64,000 nt of DNA. Origin: Portulaca oleracea (taxonomy: Eukaryota > Streptophyta > Magnoliopsida > Caryophyllales > Portulacaceae). A program made the position numbers and the translations under genes. Below, piece after piece: positions 30,691 through 42,654 of this stretch. Within the stretch, counting starts at the first letter, position 1. Each line of letters opens with the position of its first letter. The notes beneath the pieces are model-generated. The model searched no databases. It saw nothing but the letters and a program-made list of their open reading frames with translations, and had not been told where the DNA came from. The stretch lies in contig CM055888.1 of NCBI GenBank assembly GCA_029582165.1, forward strand, positions 12,654,001 through 12,718,000, read 5' to 3'.

Positions 30691-32040
30691 ATTTCTTGAT
30701 AGGTTTAAGGCGTTGAAATCTAAACTTGAGTGTCTTGTTTCCTCTACTTCTTTGAGAATTTTTCGTCAAAAGTTGTGTGTCAGGCGTTCTTGAATAGAGC
30801 TTGTGAAATTATTGATGTGTTGAAAGAGTTGGGGGAGGTTCATGGAGGGTTGTTGACTCCCTCCCCTATTCAAAATCATAGGCGTAGTGGTGCTGCTAAT
30901 GTTGCCATTGACTTACCCCTCAATGTTGGCTCGATCTGTTGTGTTTGATATACCTTCTAAAGATAAGTGTTTGTACTCCTTCTTTGTTGATAATCTGCCT
31001 ATCAACATGGGAAGCTCGAGGCTTAGGAGTTTACTTAGCAAGTTTGGAGGTGTCATTGATACATATATCCCCAAAAAGTTGGAAAGAATGGCAGAAAATT
31101 TGGTTTGTGCGATACGCGAATAGGGATGATGGGAGTAAAGTCATTAATGAGATGAACCTTAGAACTGTCGATCACAGAAAGCTTTTTGTTTCTTGAGCCA
31201 AATTCAATAAAAAAACAAGTTGTTAGACCTCCTGCTACTGTAAAATTTAGCCAGAAGTGGATCCCTAAGAAGAATGGGTGAGGAATTTTGGAAAAGAAGA
31301 CACGGTTGTGCCCGAATCTCTTGAGGCTCCCCATTGTGATGGGTCTGTGGATGCTTCTAGCAAAACCACTACGAACCTGATTATTGTAGCTTTGGATTGC
31401 AAAAAGTGTGCAAGTAGGTTGTCTTATAAAGATCCTCTCTTGAGTGGTTCCAAAATCAATCGGGCGCCCAATAGAGATCCGGAGGGCGACTTTGACAGTG
31501 ATCGCAATCATAGAAACCCGATTGAATCCATTGATGGTGTGGATGAGCATGACTTACTCGCAGATCTTGAAAAATCCATCCTTGAGGCTTCAAAGGGTAA
31601 AGGCAGGAATAAGCGAAAACTGAACATGTTGATGAAATCTAAGTAGCAGCTTGTCGGAGATGCAACTTGTAGAGCTGCTCGTGGACAAAAGGATGGTCAG
31701 AAGGTTAGGATGAATAGGCGTGTGAACATGTAGGGAAATGACAGTCTTGATGATATTGAAGCTGAAGTTGACCGAAGGGCTGCGATTATTGGCAATGTTA
31801 TAGGCGCGCGAGTCCTTGATGACCCAAGAAGCTGAATCCATTGATCTTGCATCATATTTGCCATGTAATGGTTTCGTTTGATTGTGGTGCATGCTAAAGT
31901 CCTTGCTGTATTTTTTTTAGCAGTTTGGTTGTAACATTTTTCTTTTTGTGGTAGTTGTTTGCTGTTTTGTATACAGGTACGTATGTTGTATTCTATGAAT
32001 CTTTTAGCCTTTTAACTATCAATAATCGAAAAGAAAGGAG
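30690..32040 (+). pseudogene. RRM-containing LINE ORF1-like relic
   Basis: The plus strand carries, across several frames, an RNA-recognition-motif segment (YSFFVDNLPINMG, LLSKFGGVIDTYIPKK, then in another frame IWFVRYANRDDGSKVINEMN) at about 30960-31200. A charged tail follows (ADLEKSILEASKGKGRNKRKL, about 31557-31620). This layout resembles ORF1 of plant LINEs, which binds the element's RNA. Frameshifts near 30900 and 31110 and a stop near 31196 break it. The 3' end (TTTGCTGTTTTGTAT at about 31960, CAATAATCGAAAAG at about 32020) resembles the LINE tail at 15535-15835. No RT domain is seen, so the copy is internally deleted or a non-autonomous derivative. Confidence 0.6.
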
Positions 32041-32419
32041 TGAAAATAGAGGATGTCAATAGAAGTTTTTTTTTTTAAATTGCTCAAACTTCAAAATCAC
32101 AATCTCATACTATCTGTTCCTCTTTGTATTTGTCACTTTAGGAATTTATGAAAAAGTAAATAACCAATAAAATTAGTAAGAAAAATCATAAATTATTTAA
32201 ATTGGTAAAATATTAATTAAGAGCAATGGATAATATAAATATAAAATTGGTAAAAGTTACAATAAAACATAAATTGACAAATAATTAGAGACAAAAATAT
32301 TAATTAAATGGATAAAGAAATAGAATTAGAGGAAAAACATCAATGAATATTGCAAATAAAATTCAACGATATCGTTGGGATACCCTTTAAGAATACCAAA
32401 AAGAGTTTGTAAACTTCAA
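32041..32419. other. AT-rich spacer; possible decayed Stowaway
   Basis: CTATCTGTTCCTCTTTGTAT near 32118 and AATTGACAAATAATTAGAGA near 32272 have the look of worn Stowaway ends. Too weak to call. Confidence 0.3.
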
Positions 32420-32790
32420 AAATGAGATTAATATTGGGGCAAGCCACCTTTTAAGTGTCTTCCCAATCATTAATACTACATTTTACATTAAAATAAAATA
32501 AAATTATATAATTGAGGTCTATAACTATAATATTACAAGTAAATTACATAAAATTATATTTTTTACATTACTTTTTTATATTTCAAAAAAAGCTTAACGG
32601 AAGGGGTTGATTTGATTAAAGTATCATTTATGTTAATTGACGCATCATACGCATCCCAAGCTTCATATAATTGATAATTAATACTTATTATTAAAAAAAC
32701 AGTATTAAAAATCATAAGGAATACCAATTTGGTGAAAAATAAGATATATAAAAATGTCTTGAGACAAAACTCGTATATCACCCTCTAAAC
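32420..32790. repeat. Family M3 element, copy 2
   Basis: Related to 27403-28050: shares CTT.ATATAATTGATAATTAATA and end motifs of the TTAAGTGTCTT type (near 32452) and TGTCTTGAGACAA (near 32755). No nested Stowaway here. Ends approximate. Confidence 0.5.
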
Positions 32791-33418
32791 TTATATGCAA
32801 TCCCACTGATAAAATAATCAATGAAAAGGAAAGGCTAATGAATAGGGTTGTATGATCATTTTGACTTTGCTTTATTAAATCCTTCCGCAATAAACAAGTA
32901 AAACAACCGATAATAATTGTGCTAGGTGTCAATTTTTTTAAGAAAATAATTATAGTCTCTATGCTTCCAATTTTATCAGTTACTTCATAAATATTTTGTG
33001 GTCTCTAATATTCATCTTTAATAGGTATTTCTTCATATTATGTTTTTATTTGAGAAATTGTAGCATCATATTTTTGTGATAGTATTTTTTTACTACTAAT
33101 CTAATTATAGTATATTTATGTATGATATAACATTGTACACGTTTAGAAATTAATATAATAAAGGCTTTTAAAAGTTGACTAGCATATATATCTAGATGAT
33201 AGATAAATGGAAGAATAACTAATTATACATGTATTGCAAATACATCCAAATAAAAATACGATAATTGTCAATGACAGCCATATATTCCATTCTCCAAAAT
33301 GTTAATTAAGTCCAAAAGTTATAACTAAGCCATATATATAATTATTTTTTTTAAGGGAAACAAACAAAACATATTGATAATTTGTCTAGCTATCGGTATA
33401 TTTGGTGCAATCTAATTA
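32791..33418. other. No gene seen
   Basis: Very AT-rich sequence, no coding signal or recognised repeat. Confidence 0.45.
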
Positions 33419-33684
33419 GGCCCCGTTTCATGTGGTAACTTGCGGTGCGGTACCGTACTACACCGCACTACTCAATATTCTACCACACTTCACCACACTT
33501 TACCACAATCATTACAAAAATATCTTCTTACTTTTCTCATCTACTTCTTACATTCTTTCTTCTCATCTATCACACCTACCATAACTCCCGCCACAACTCA
33601 CCATAACCTACCACAATCTACCACAATTTTTCAAATTGCACTGCACCACACCATTAATACAACACCGCACCGCATAAAGGAGCC
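33419..33684. mobile_element. Tourist-like MITE, 266 bp, TSD TTA
   Basis: Left GGCCCCGTTTCATGTGGTAA, right end CACCGCATAAAGGAGCC. TTA flanks it at 33416-33418 and 33685-33687. The body is CACCACA/TACCACA-rich like the T1 family. Confidence 0.85.
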
Positions 33685-33876
33685 TTAGTAATATTCCAAC
33701 TAGATCGACATGTTATTCCTTGATGGGGCTCGCCGTGGTCACATGATGTCCTGCAAGGTTCCTATCTCGTTTCAGATTAATGGGATTACTAATTCATATA
33801 ATTCAATTTATGAGCATTGCAAAGCAAAACTAAAGTGATCAACCCATATGAATGCATCGCCAATATGTGATAAAAC

Positions 33877-34387
33877 GAGGTTTTTTGCATTTTGGACCCC
33901 AAATTTTAGGGGTATTTATATTTTGAACCCTTAGTTTTTAACTTTAACATTTTGAACCCTAAAGTTTGTAGGCTGAATAAAAAAAGTATTTTCCTCCCAT
34001 GTTTGAATTTATCTCCCGATTGATGCCAAACTTTAGGTCTATGGTTAAAACTAATATTGAAGCTATAATACACCTCCCTTATTCGTGTTGAGGCTACTTT
34101 AGACCCCTGAGTACATGGTTTTAAGTAACTCCAACATGAATAAAAGAGGTTTATTATAACTTTAATATCGGTTTTAACCTTAGTCTTGAAGTTTGATGCC
34201 AATCGGGAGAGAAATTCAAACATGGAAAGAAAAAGAAAAATGGGAAACGAGCTTTTTTTCATCTCACAAACTTTAGGGTCCTTTTTTTTCAGCCTACAAA
34301 CTTTAGGGTCCAAAAAATTAAAGTTGAAAACTAAGGGTTCAAAATGTAAATACCCCTAAAATTCGGGGTCCAAACTGCAAAAAACCC
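33877..34387. mobile_element. Foldback/Mutator-like element, 511 bp, 10-bp TSD
   Basis: Nearly the whole element is an inverted repeat: left GTTTTTTGCATTTTGGACCC, right GGGTCCAAACTGCAAAAAAC, with arms of about 230 bp meeting in a short centre. GTGATAAAAC is repeated perfectly at 33867-33876 and 34388-34397. A 9-11-bp duplication and very long arms point to a Mutator-like MITE. AAACTTTAGGGTCC recurs within the right arm (near 34267 and 34299). No coding capacity. Transcripts would fold into a long hairpin and could feed small RNAs. Confidence 0.9.
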
Positions 34388-34557
34388 GTGATAAAACAGA
34401 TATTAATTACTGTTTTAGTGCAATGCTCATAATTTATCAATAACTTAATTAACATCCATATGATGTCCCATAAACTATCAAGCTCTTAAGAAACAACATA
34501 AACTTCTTTGTCTGGTTCAAAAAAAAAATCATAAATTTAAATAACCAAAAAGGTAAG

Positions 34558-36510
34558 GTAATTTCCAGCTTTTGGCAATTACGGTAATTCTCGCGATATG
34601 TACCGTACATGTGGCATGATCGAATCTCATACGTCGATTTTATTTATTTTCAAAAATATTAAATTTTGATTTTTAAATTGTGAAAATTATGTATAATTAA
34701 TTAAAAATTAATTTTTTCAAGGACTTATTTGTTAACTATGAACTAGTTTATAATATCCCGTGCAATGCACGGATAATATTTCAATAATTTTACGTTATTT
34801 ATTTTCTAGAGTAATTTTATAATAATTATTAATCCAATCTTATAAAAATATTATTGTTTATGGATTAAACTATCATTTGAGTTTATTTTAATTCATGACC
34901 ATAACGATTATGGATAAATACTTTAATTTTTTTTGTCTTAAGAAGGATGCTTTCTTTTTTTTGAAAAAACTGTTACGACAACAACTATGTGACAATTCTA
35001 TTTTCTTATTATTTTAATTTCCATTATATATTACGTGGCTTTTAACCTCTTATTCAACTTTTTAATCTATACTTATTCCAATTCTTATTCTTGTTTTGGT
35101 AGCTTGCATATAATTTGAATTTTTTTATTGTTAAAAGTATATATAGTAGTTTCAATCAAAAATTTTATTTTCTAAGATAGTAATTAAAAAGAATACGAAA
35201 CAATTTTTCATGAATATTTTATTTTAGTATTTATTATTATATTTTATTTCTAAGGTTCTGGTCATAATATTATAATTTTGAATTAATGAAAGGAAAAGTA
35301 AAAATTACTCTAATTTTGTATTAGATATTTGTAATTTATGTATGTATGACCTTTTGTATTTCTTTTTTTTTGAAAAATTTAAAATGTTCTAATTTTCTAT
35401 GCATTAAATATTGGTAACTTATGAATGACTTTAGATATTTCTTTTTCATTTTTATTAATATTATATTTATGAATGTAATAATAAATTATGTAGGTTTGGA
35501 ATTTGCTTTGGAATTCACCAAACCTTCTAAATTATTTCTTTTAGGCTTAGATTTTCCTTAGGAGTTAGGAGCTTGTGTTTTAATATATTTAGGTCGTGTT
35601 CTTTTATGCGGTATTTTGCGGAATGGTGTGGTGCGGTGTGGTGGAATTGTGGTGGGGTGTGGTGGAATTGTGGTAGGTTATTAGTATATATGGGGTAGGT
35701 GAGGAGAGAGAATGTAAAAAGTAGAGGAGAAAAGTGAAGAGAGAGAAAGGTGAGGAGAGAGAAAATAATGATTTGCGGTAAAATGCGGTGGATTGTGGCA
35801 AATTGCGGTAGGCTGTGGCACCGCAGTTTGCCAACCGCAGAAAAGAACACGGCTTAATAGATTATGATGGATACCGGATGAAAAGATTGAAACAAATTGA
35901 CCGACCTCCATTGTTTTCGGCGACCTTTCGCTGGAGATACAACTATTGCAAGAAATATTCCCGTGGCCAAGTCTCCCTCGCTCGAATGCAACCCCGAGAC
36001 CAGGCACTCCCGATCTGCTACCCTCGCCGTCATCCAAAACCGATTGTGGAAAAAAACGAAATGAAATCGCACTCTGCATGGCCGGTGTTTGAGAACATCG
36101 TTGTTCTCTGGCACTGGTGACATCCGGTCGTTCAAAAATTGGTATTGGAAAACTGGTCGGCAGCGGTGGTGAGAAGTCATGTCACACAAACAATGGAGGC
36201 GATACTGAGGGCATCATCAATCGTGGAAGGCAGAAGGGTTTTAAAACTTAAATTCTAAGGTATATTGTATACAATATCAAAATATTGCAAAAATAATTAG
36301 TGAAAGACACATGGTTGAATGGGTAAGGATCTTTTTACTATAAGATAGGTTGCAAAGTTCAAATCTCATAGTTTTAACTTTTTTCAGAATTTGAAAATAA
36401 ATAAAATCGATGGATGAGATTGGATCATACCACATGTACGGTACACATCGCGGGAATTACCGTAATTACCATAATTGTCAAGAACTGGAAATCACTATAC
36501 ATGCTTCCTT
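34558..36510. mobile_element. 1.6-kb TIR element with gene-like core, copy 2 (inverted, with nested MITE)
   Basis: Reverse-complement relative of 19605-21230 over its full length, including the terminal repeats (ATTTCCAGCTTTTGG at the left, its inverse at about 36480) and the GC-richer gene-like part, here at about 35860-36220. It is longer because of the Tourist MITE at 35592-35853 and an extra 40-50 bp near 34745-34795 that includes CCCGTGCAATGCACGG. The gene-like part contains short frames with stops, so no protein is expected. Confidence 0.82.
35592..35853. mobile_element. Tourist-like MITE (family T1) with proven TTA/TAA target duplication
   Basis: Left GGTCGTGTTCTTTTATGCGG, right CCGCAGAAAAGAACACGGC, with TTA at 35589-35591 and 35854-35856. 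The same place in copy 1 of the host element (20232-20234) is unoccupied and has the triplet once, which fixes both edges and the 3-bp duplication. Confidence 0.95.
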
Positions 36511-37160
36511 TGCAGGACACCTCTTAGCCAAGCAGGCTAGGCTAGGTCGTCACCCTCTTACTGGTTTCTTAATTCTTAGCATGCAACTACGTAGATTCAA
36601 ACTGAGTGATCCACCCATATGAATGCATCGCCAGCAACAAATAGAAGCATCAAAATTGAAGTTGATACATTCTGTTTATTAACGTCATTTTGCTTGGTTG
36701 GTGACATAACATAACTGTCATGCAAAATCATCAACTAATTTAATTTATTCATAAACAGAATTAATCAAACCTGAGCTGTTCAAGATAACAAAGAACGAGA
36801 GAAACGGTCCACCAACTTTTACATGTGGCCTTATGTCTTAATAATTTATTCTGAAAGAATAACAAGAGTGACGTGCGGGACTACCCGAAAATGACGTTAA
36901 CCCTAATTATATATATCTATTTTTTGCATGATTAATGTTGTTAAATATTATTTATGTCACTTTAGGCCTATCTCATTTTTTCTTTCTAAGATATTTCTAC
37001 TCCCAAGTCCTGACCAAGTAAAATGCTTTTTAAAGTGAAGGTTTTAGATTACAATATATAATTGTAATTTTGGGTGTTAAGTTATTGATTATTCAAATTT
37101 TAGAATGTTATCCTTTAACATTCGTAACTTTATAGCTATTTTATTATGATATATTACCAT
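36511..37160. other. No gene seen
   Basis: Unrecognised sequence. Near 36603-36632 a stretch GATCCACCCATATGAATGCA closely matches one near 33836-33858, a short dispersed duplication of unknown meaning. Confidence 0.4.
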
Positions 37161-37846
37161 TAGGCGTGGGTGGGTATGGATGGGCACAGTCCATACCCAC
37201 CTTTTACCCAAATATTATAAGACCCTACCCATACTCTACCCATGCCTCTTAATACCCACATGGATATTACCCACATGGGTAATACTCACTTGGGTATTAC
37301 TTCCATGGGTATTACCCATGAGTATCCAACTATTCAACTACTATTCTTATTTTATATTCTAACGTTTTAGATAATAAATTTATATTTGGAGCTCAAAATT
37401 CATATTTGAACTTTTTTTAATCTATATATCCTATCATATTATAAAGTTTCAATTTAAATCGTTAAAATTGAATTTTACTTTAAAGTTTCAGTTAGTTTTT
37501 GCGGCAAAAAATGTCTATATATGTCGTGATAAATGTTATCGAATAAAAAGAACTAGGAGCTCAAAATTCATGTTTGATATTTTTTTAATCAATACTATCG
37601 TATTACAAAGTTTTATGTCAAACCGATAAAGTTGAATTTTGTCTTAAATTTCAATATATAAACACAATACAACTTGATATGCATATAGTTAAGACATTAA
37701 TGGGTATATGGATACCCATGAATAATGGATACCCACACCAAATTATGGGTAACCCATACCCATCTTACCCATTACCCATCTCTAATGGGTTTTACCCACC
37801 CATTATGGGTGGGTACCCAATATATGGGTATCAATTCCCACCCCTA
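37161..37846. mobile_element. MITE with TTAGGSGTGGG ends and ATGGGTA subrepeats
   Basis: Left TTAGGCGTGGGTGGGTATGG and right CCCACCCCTAA form inverted ends. Both subterminal regions are made of short TACCCAT/ATGGGTA steps. About 690 bp, non-coding. No clean target duplication, but the GGGGTGGG-type ends recall plant hAT MITEs. Confidence 0.7.
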
Positions 37847-37935
37847 ACATTTAGGCCAGTTTGTATCTATTTTGGGTTGGCATTTGCTCATATTTCAGGT
37901 ACAGCTTCATTTTCCATTTCAACATTATGTTCATC

Positions 37936-40212
37936 CAGAGGCGGAGCTAGAAAAAATTTATTGGAGGTGCCGGTTTATTAATATTCTTTCAACTGTTTCT
38001 CATAAGTTTAATTTTCAAATTATTCATTTTTACTTGTTTATTAAGCTTTTATCCAAGCTTTTTATAGTTAGCAAAGATATTTATTTAACTTTTGAGCTCA
38101 CAATGAAATATGCTACAATAAGTACAAGAACAATTACATATCCTATTATAGTCCGATAACGCGAGGTCTGAGCGGTCTAGCTATAGACAATTTTCTTCTT
38201 ATATATGAGAGTACATGAAGAGGTTGATTATGTTAGTAAAAAAAAATCATTTGGAAGAACTCGTAATGAAATATTAAGATGAAAAATGGGGAAATATAAG
38301 TCTATGAAAAATATTTATTAAAAAGGGAAATTGGATTCTAATAATACGAACTTTTGGCCATATAGACTTAATAATACGAACTTTCGATTCAGTGATGAAT
38401 AATACGAACTTTGATCCCCTGTTGCCCCCAATAACACGCCACCGAGTTAAGATTAACTTCACTCGGCGGCGGTCTGACGTGGCAACCGGAAAATTTTAGC
38501 TTGATTTATTTTGTTAGTTTGACTGCCAAGTGGATGACATGTCATCATTTTATTTTATTTTTTAAAATATTTTCCTCTACTCTCATGTACATTTCTCTCT
38601 CTATTCAACCCTAATTTTCTCTATCATCTAATTCTGATTCATGATTTCAAAAAAAAAAAATTTGATTCATCTAGAACTAGATCTACATCTTCATCTCATC
38701 TTCCTCACCTCAAATCACTCCCCAATTGTGAATGCTGAAGATCAGAGGACCAACGTAGCCTCAATTCAAACTCCAATTTGGGTCTAGCAAAAACTCTTCA
38801 TTAGCCTCAATTCAAACCCAGACTGCTTCTTCGACCCACCTAGTAGCAGATGAAGGAGGAGGATGCCGACGCACGAACTCCGGCGGCCGTTCAAGCAGCC
38901 ATTGATATCGGACCAACACAAGAGAAGAACGTACTTTGAATCCTCCGTCAACAACGATGTTACAACCGCCATTGAAGATGATGCTCTAGCTGCCGCCATT
39001 TTCTTCGCCCAAATCTCTCAACTTCCACCCTCTCTCTTGTTGCCCAGAAGTAAAGTAAACGAAGGATTGATTTGATAGAAAGTTGAAGGTTGAATTTGGG
39101 GTGAAGAATTTGTTGAATTATTGTGTAATTTGGAAAATGAAATTTGTCAGGTTGATTCTATACGCCTCATGCTTGGAAGGGTCTGACCCAGTTCGTTTGT
39201 TTGACAGTCGATTGAATGCTCCCAGAGGTAAGAAAATGAGTTGTAATTTTGGAATTTGGATGTTTGAACCTACATTTTATTACTCATACGTGGATCTTTT
39301 TTTTTTTTGGTTGAATTCATTCTTTGAATTTTCTTTGGGTTGTATTGTCACTATGAAACAGAGTTAGATTACCAGTTTGACAAAAGCTCCTTACTTGAAT
39401 ACTATCACATGAGCTACGGGGGTTCTAGTGTCACTATGAAACAGAGTTAGATCTGGAAAAACAATAGGAATGACGAAGAGAGGAAGGAAGAGAGAGAGAG
39501 AGAGAGAGGGAGGAAAGAGAGAGGAGAGAGAAAGAGAGAGTGACGTGGCGATTTTTTAAGTCAATGGGTGACATGACATGGTCAAATATCAAAGGAAACA
39601 TGCCGCCACCGCCAGCTCATTTCTCCGATGAGTCAAGAAAAGGGTAACTCGGTGGCGTGTTACTGGGGGCAACAGGGGGTCAAAGTTCATATTATTCAGA
39701 ACCAAATCGAAAGTTCGTATTATTAAGTCTTATATGGCCAAAAGTTCGTATTATTAGAATCCAATTTCCCAGAATATACTTAAAACTATAATATTTAATA
39801 TACTACAAAGTGAGAAACAAGAATGCATACATATATAGGAGACCAAATACAAGAGATCTAGTTAATATTATAATTATTAAAATTAACTCATAATCTAGTT
39901 GAAAAGACTACTCAAAAAATAAAATAGTTAATATAAAGGATGAAGAAAACTACAAAATAAACATTAAAAGAAATAAAAATTAAAAATAATAAGTTAGATG
40001 AATGAGTAAACAAAATGGACCGGGAAAGCTTTGAAACAAAATTACTTCTTATAAGATTTGAACTTGTGACCAAAGATTAAATATTCTTAAAATACTACCA
40101 TCCAACCACCAAGGTATCAATACTTAACTTTACACATACTAATATACATAGATTTCTTGGAGTATGGGGGGTGCCGTAGCCCCCACCATCCCCCCCTCTA
40201 GCTCCGCCCTTG
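37936..40212. mobile_element. Non-autonomous hAT element, 2277 bp, 8-bp TSD TGTTCATC
   Basis: Left end CAGAGGCGGAGCTAGA, right end TCTAGCTCCGCCCTTG (inverted with two mismatches). TGTTCATC occurs at 37928-37935 and again at 40213-40220, the 8-bp duplication typical of hAT elements. About 1.45 kb of its length is the nested element at 38325-39770, so its own body is about 830 bp and has no transposase. Confidence 0.93.
38325..39770. mobile_element. Mutator-like element nested in the hAT element; long TIRs, possible captured DNA
   Basis: Arms of roughly 150 bp are near-identical inverted repeats, starting GGGAAATTGGATTCTAATAA. Each contains three spaced copies of an AATAATACGAACTTT unit, then CTGTTGCCCCCARTAACACG and CGCCACCGAGTTA. 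The core has GC-richer, exon-like stretches (about 38700-39060) and a GA run at about 39487-39540. A minus-strand frame at 38999-38784 has 71 codons but no recognised domain. Long arms plus gene-like filler suggest a Pack-MULE. I could not match a target duplication. Confidence 0.8.
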
Positions 40213-40404
40213 TGTTCATCACCAATTTGTATGTCTTTTGGAAATTAGTTTGTTGTTGATATGGGATACTAGCTTCTTGTGAGCCTTCAAATTTAACCTT
40301 CAGTAAATACGGGAATGCTAAGGATATTTTGACGTTCATATTATCAACATAATAGTACTCCAAAATTGAGACTATTGTAATCTAGAAACTCTTTTAATTT
40401 GCTA

Positions 40405-40717
40405 TTCCCTCTGTTTTTTAATATGTGTCGTTGGGCACAATTGGGGGATAACCAAAGAATACTAATTGTCACGTAAGAGTTAACTTTGTTTTCCATAGAT
40501 ACATGTGTTCCTTTAATGTGGCAGTACTGGGCTAGTGGCCTTTTCATTTCCTTAAGTTTACTCTTCTATCTGCTAACTTCTCTCGCATAAAGGTTGTATT
40601 AGGAAGATCAAGTAATTAATGTGTTTCTTTGGAAAAATAAAGTAGTTAATGTATTTCGAACATATAATTAGAAATAAGAAAAATTAATTAAAGTAATAGA
40701 TAAAAACGAACGGAGGG
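40405..40717. mobile_element. Stowaway-like MITE
   Basis: TTCCCTCTGTTTTTTAATAT at the left and AAAAACGAACGGAGGG at the right, with TA on both sides. About 310 bp, non-coding. Confidence 0.7.
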
Positions 40718-41216
40718 TATATATATATAAGAATAGTAACTACCTTGATCAAGTCCATAATTTCTACACAGGAAAAATCCTACACCATAATTTAATTATT
40801 GATGTGAACTTAAAATATGAATGTGATAATTAACTAGAATGCCACTGGTCTGATTATTATTAGACCTACTATTAGCATAGATATTGACAAAAATTATTTT
40901 TTTAAAAAAAGTTATTTATAGTAGTCTCTCTCATTAGATATAGGATATGATTTTTTTTTTCTTTTGTGGAGAGGTTGGGGGGAATTGTTTGAACTTTGAA
41001 GCCGTCAATAAACCACAAAAAGTAGGTCAGTGTTCTAGATTTTAATGTCTTATGGTGTGATTTGTGAATCAGTCTATTTGTGTGTGCCGCTGCCTGTGTT
41101 AATAATAATGATAATAATAATAATAATAATCATAATAACAATTATACAATTTGAATGATTATAAATCCTTTTATCCAACTTTGTAAATTATTTTATGATG
41201 TCGAGTTGTCACAAGC
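40718..41216. other. No gene seen
   Basis: AT-rich, with an imperfect (AAT)n run at about 41100-41140. Confidence 0.45.
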
Positions 41217-41472
41217 TACTACCTTTGTCCCTGATTAATTATCCTTAAAACTACTTTCATGATACCAAGAAATATAGGAAATGAAGCAAAAATTTATATA
41301 TTGTCAAAAATGTCCTTGAAAATACCCTTGGAAAGGTGCAAAAACTGCATTTATAAGGGATAAAATAAGAATTATAGTTATTGAAAATGTAAAAAGTTAG
41401 GTAATTGGACAAATAAAAAGGGACAAAGAAATTAGATAATTGGACAAATAAAAAGGGACAGACATATTAGTA
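41217..41472. mobile_element. Stowaway-like MITE with internal direct repeat
   Basis: Left ACTACCTTTGTCCCTGATTA and right AAAAAGGGACAGACATATTA are inverted and worn. TTGGACAAATAAAAAGGGAC occurs twice near the right end (about 41405 and 41440). Confidence 0.6.
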
Positions 41473-42447
41473 TTTTTCTTTCCAACAAACACAAATCTCA
41501 ATAAGTGCTGATTTCTAAAAAAAAGACAAAAAAACTCTCAATAAGTACTTATAAATTATAATTAAACAAAATTGCTTCCCCATCTACTTGATTTCAATGT
41601 TCAAATCAATCATCCAATTCAACTTTACGCATGTTGTATTATGGTTTTCAATTTATGTTTTTAGGAAGTTATCCTAAATTAATGTATTACTAAGAATTGT
41701 TGTTGAGTTATCGTAAGTTAGGTGTAACATTATTGTCACCTACTCTTTTATATTATATTTGCATGTAATGTTTTTCTTAAAAGTTTTAACAAGAGCTTTG
41801 ACTCATCATATATATATATATATACCCCTAAAAGAGTTGAGATTACTTTACTCCAAATCTATTTGTTAGATCCTATATTAGACTAGAAACTAGATTGAAG
41901 GTTAGGGAATACCTTCTTTTATGCCCTTAGACCAAACAACACAAACGAAAAATCTTCAGTCCATTAAAAACTCAAGCCTAAACAAATATTGAATGAAGCC
42001 TGTAATTAATGGGACCATAGTTATCCATGGTCCCCGTACCATGATCTAAAACACTTTATATTAGACAATCCTACAAGAGGCTTATTATTTTCAATTTATT
42101 ATATGTAACTTATTGTTAATTTAAATGTTGGAATTAGAAAGTATAATTTGAGTTAAAAATATAATTTGAAAATATCACTAAATGCTAATTAATGGAACAA
42201 CACTAAAGTATTATATATATTGAGCACATATTTGACAAACTATTGTAAGTTGTTAGTTGTTGCTTGAACCAGCTGTTTTGACTGATTGTTCAGATTGACT
42301 GTTTTGACCCGTTATTTCAATTAGATGTTTAAAAAAATAAGTGTTTGGTAAAATTAGAAACTTTTAAAAGGGATATTTGATAACTTTCATGTATGTCCGT
42401 CTTATTTAGTTTTAAATTTTAATTGAACATTATATGTTTAGTATATA
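41473..42447. other. No gene seen
   Basis: AT-rich intergenic sequence with a short (TA)n run at about 41808-41822. No credible coding frame. Confidence 0.45.
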
Positions 42448-42654
42448 CTCCATCCGTCCCAAATTAATTGACATTGGGCTAAATATTAATTACTAACAAA
42501 TTATAATGAATACTGATATGAAATTACCGTCATTAGAAAGATGTTTTATTAAAAATTACAATGGAGGTAGTTTCATATTGTAACTCATTGTAATTGATGA
42601 ATAATTAAGGGTCAAAGTTTACTCAAAATGTCAATTAATTTGGGACGGAGGGAG
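42448..42654. mobile_element. Stowaway MITE (207 bp)
   Basis: CTCCATCCGTCCCAAATTAA at the left and TTAATTTGGGACGGAGGGAG at the right are near-perfect inverted repeats flanked by TA. Also CAATTGACATT inverted inside. Confidence 0.92.

Noticed and set aside
34750..34790. CCCGTGCAATGCACGG hairpin as a Helitron end
   Set aside because: No CTRR terminus and no TC start at a sensible distance; it is simply extra sequence in one of two TIR element copies.
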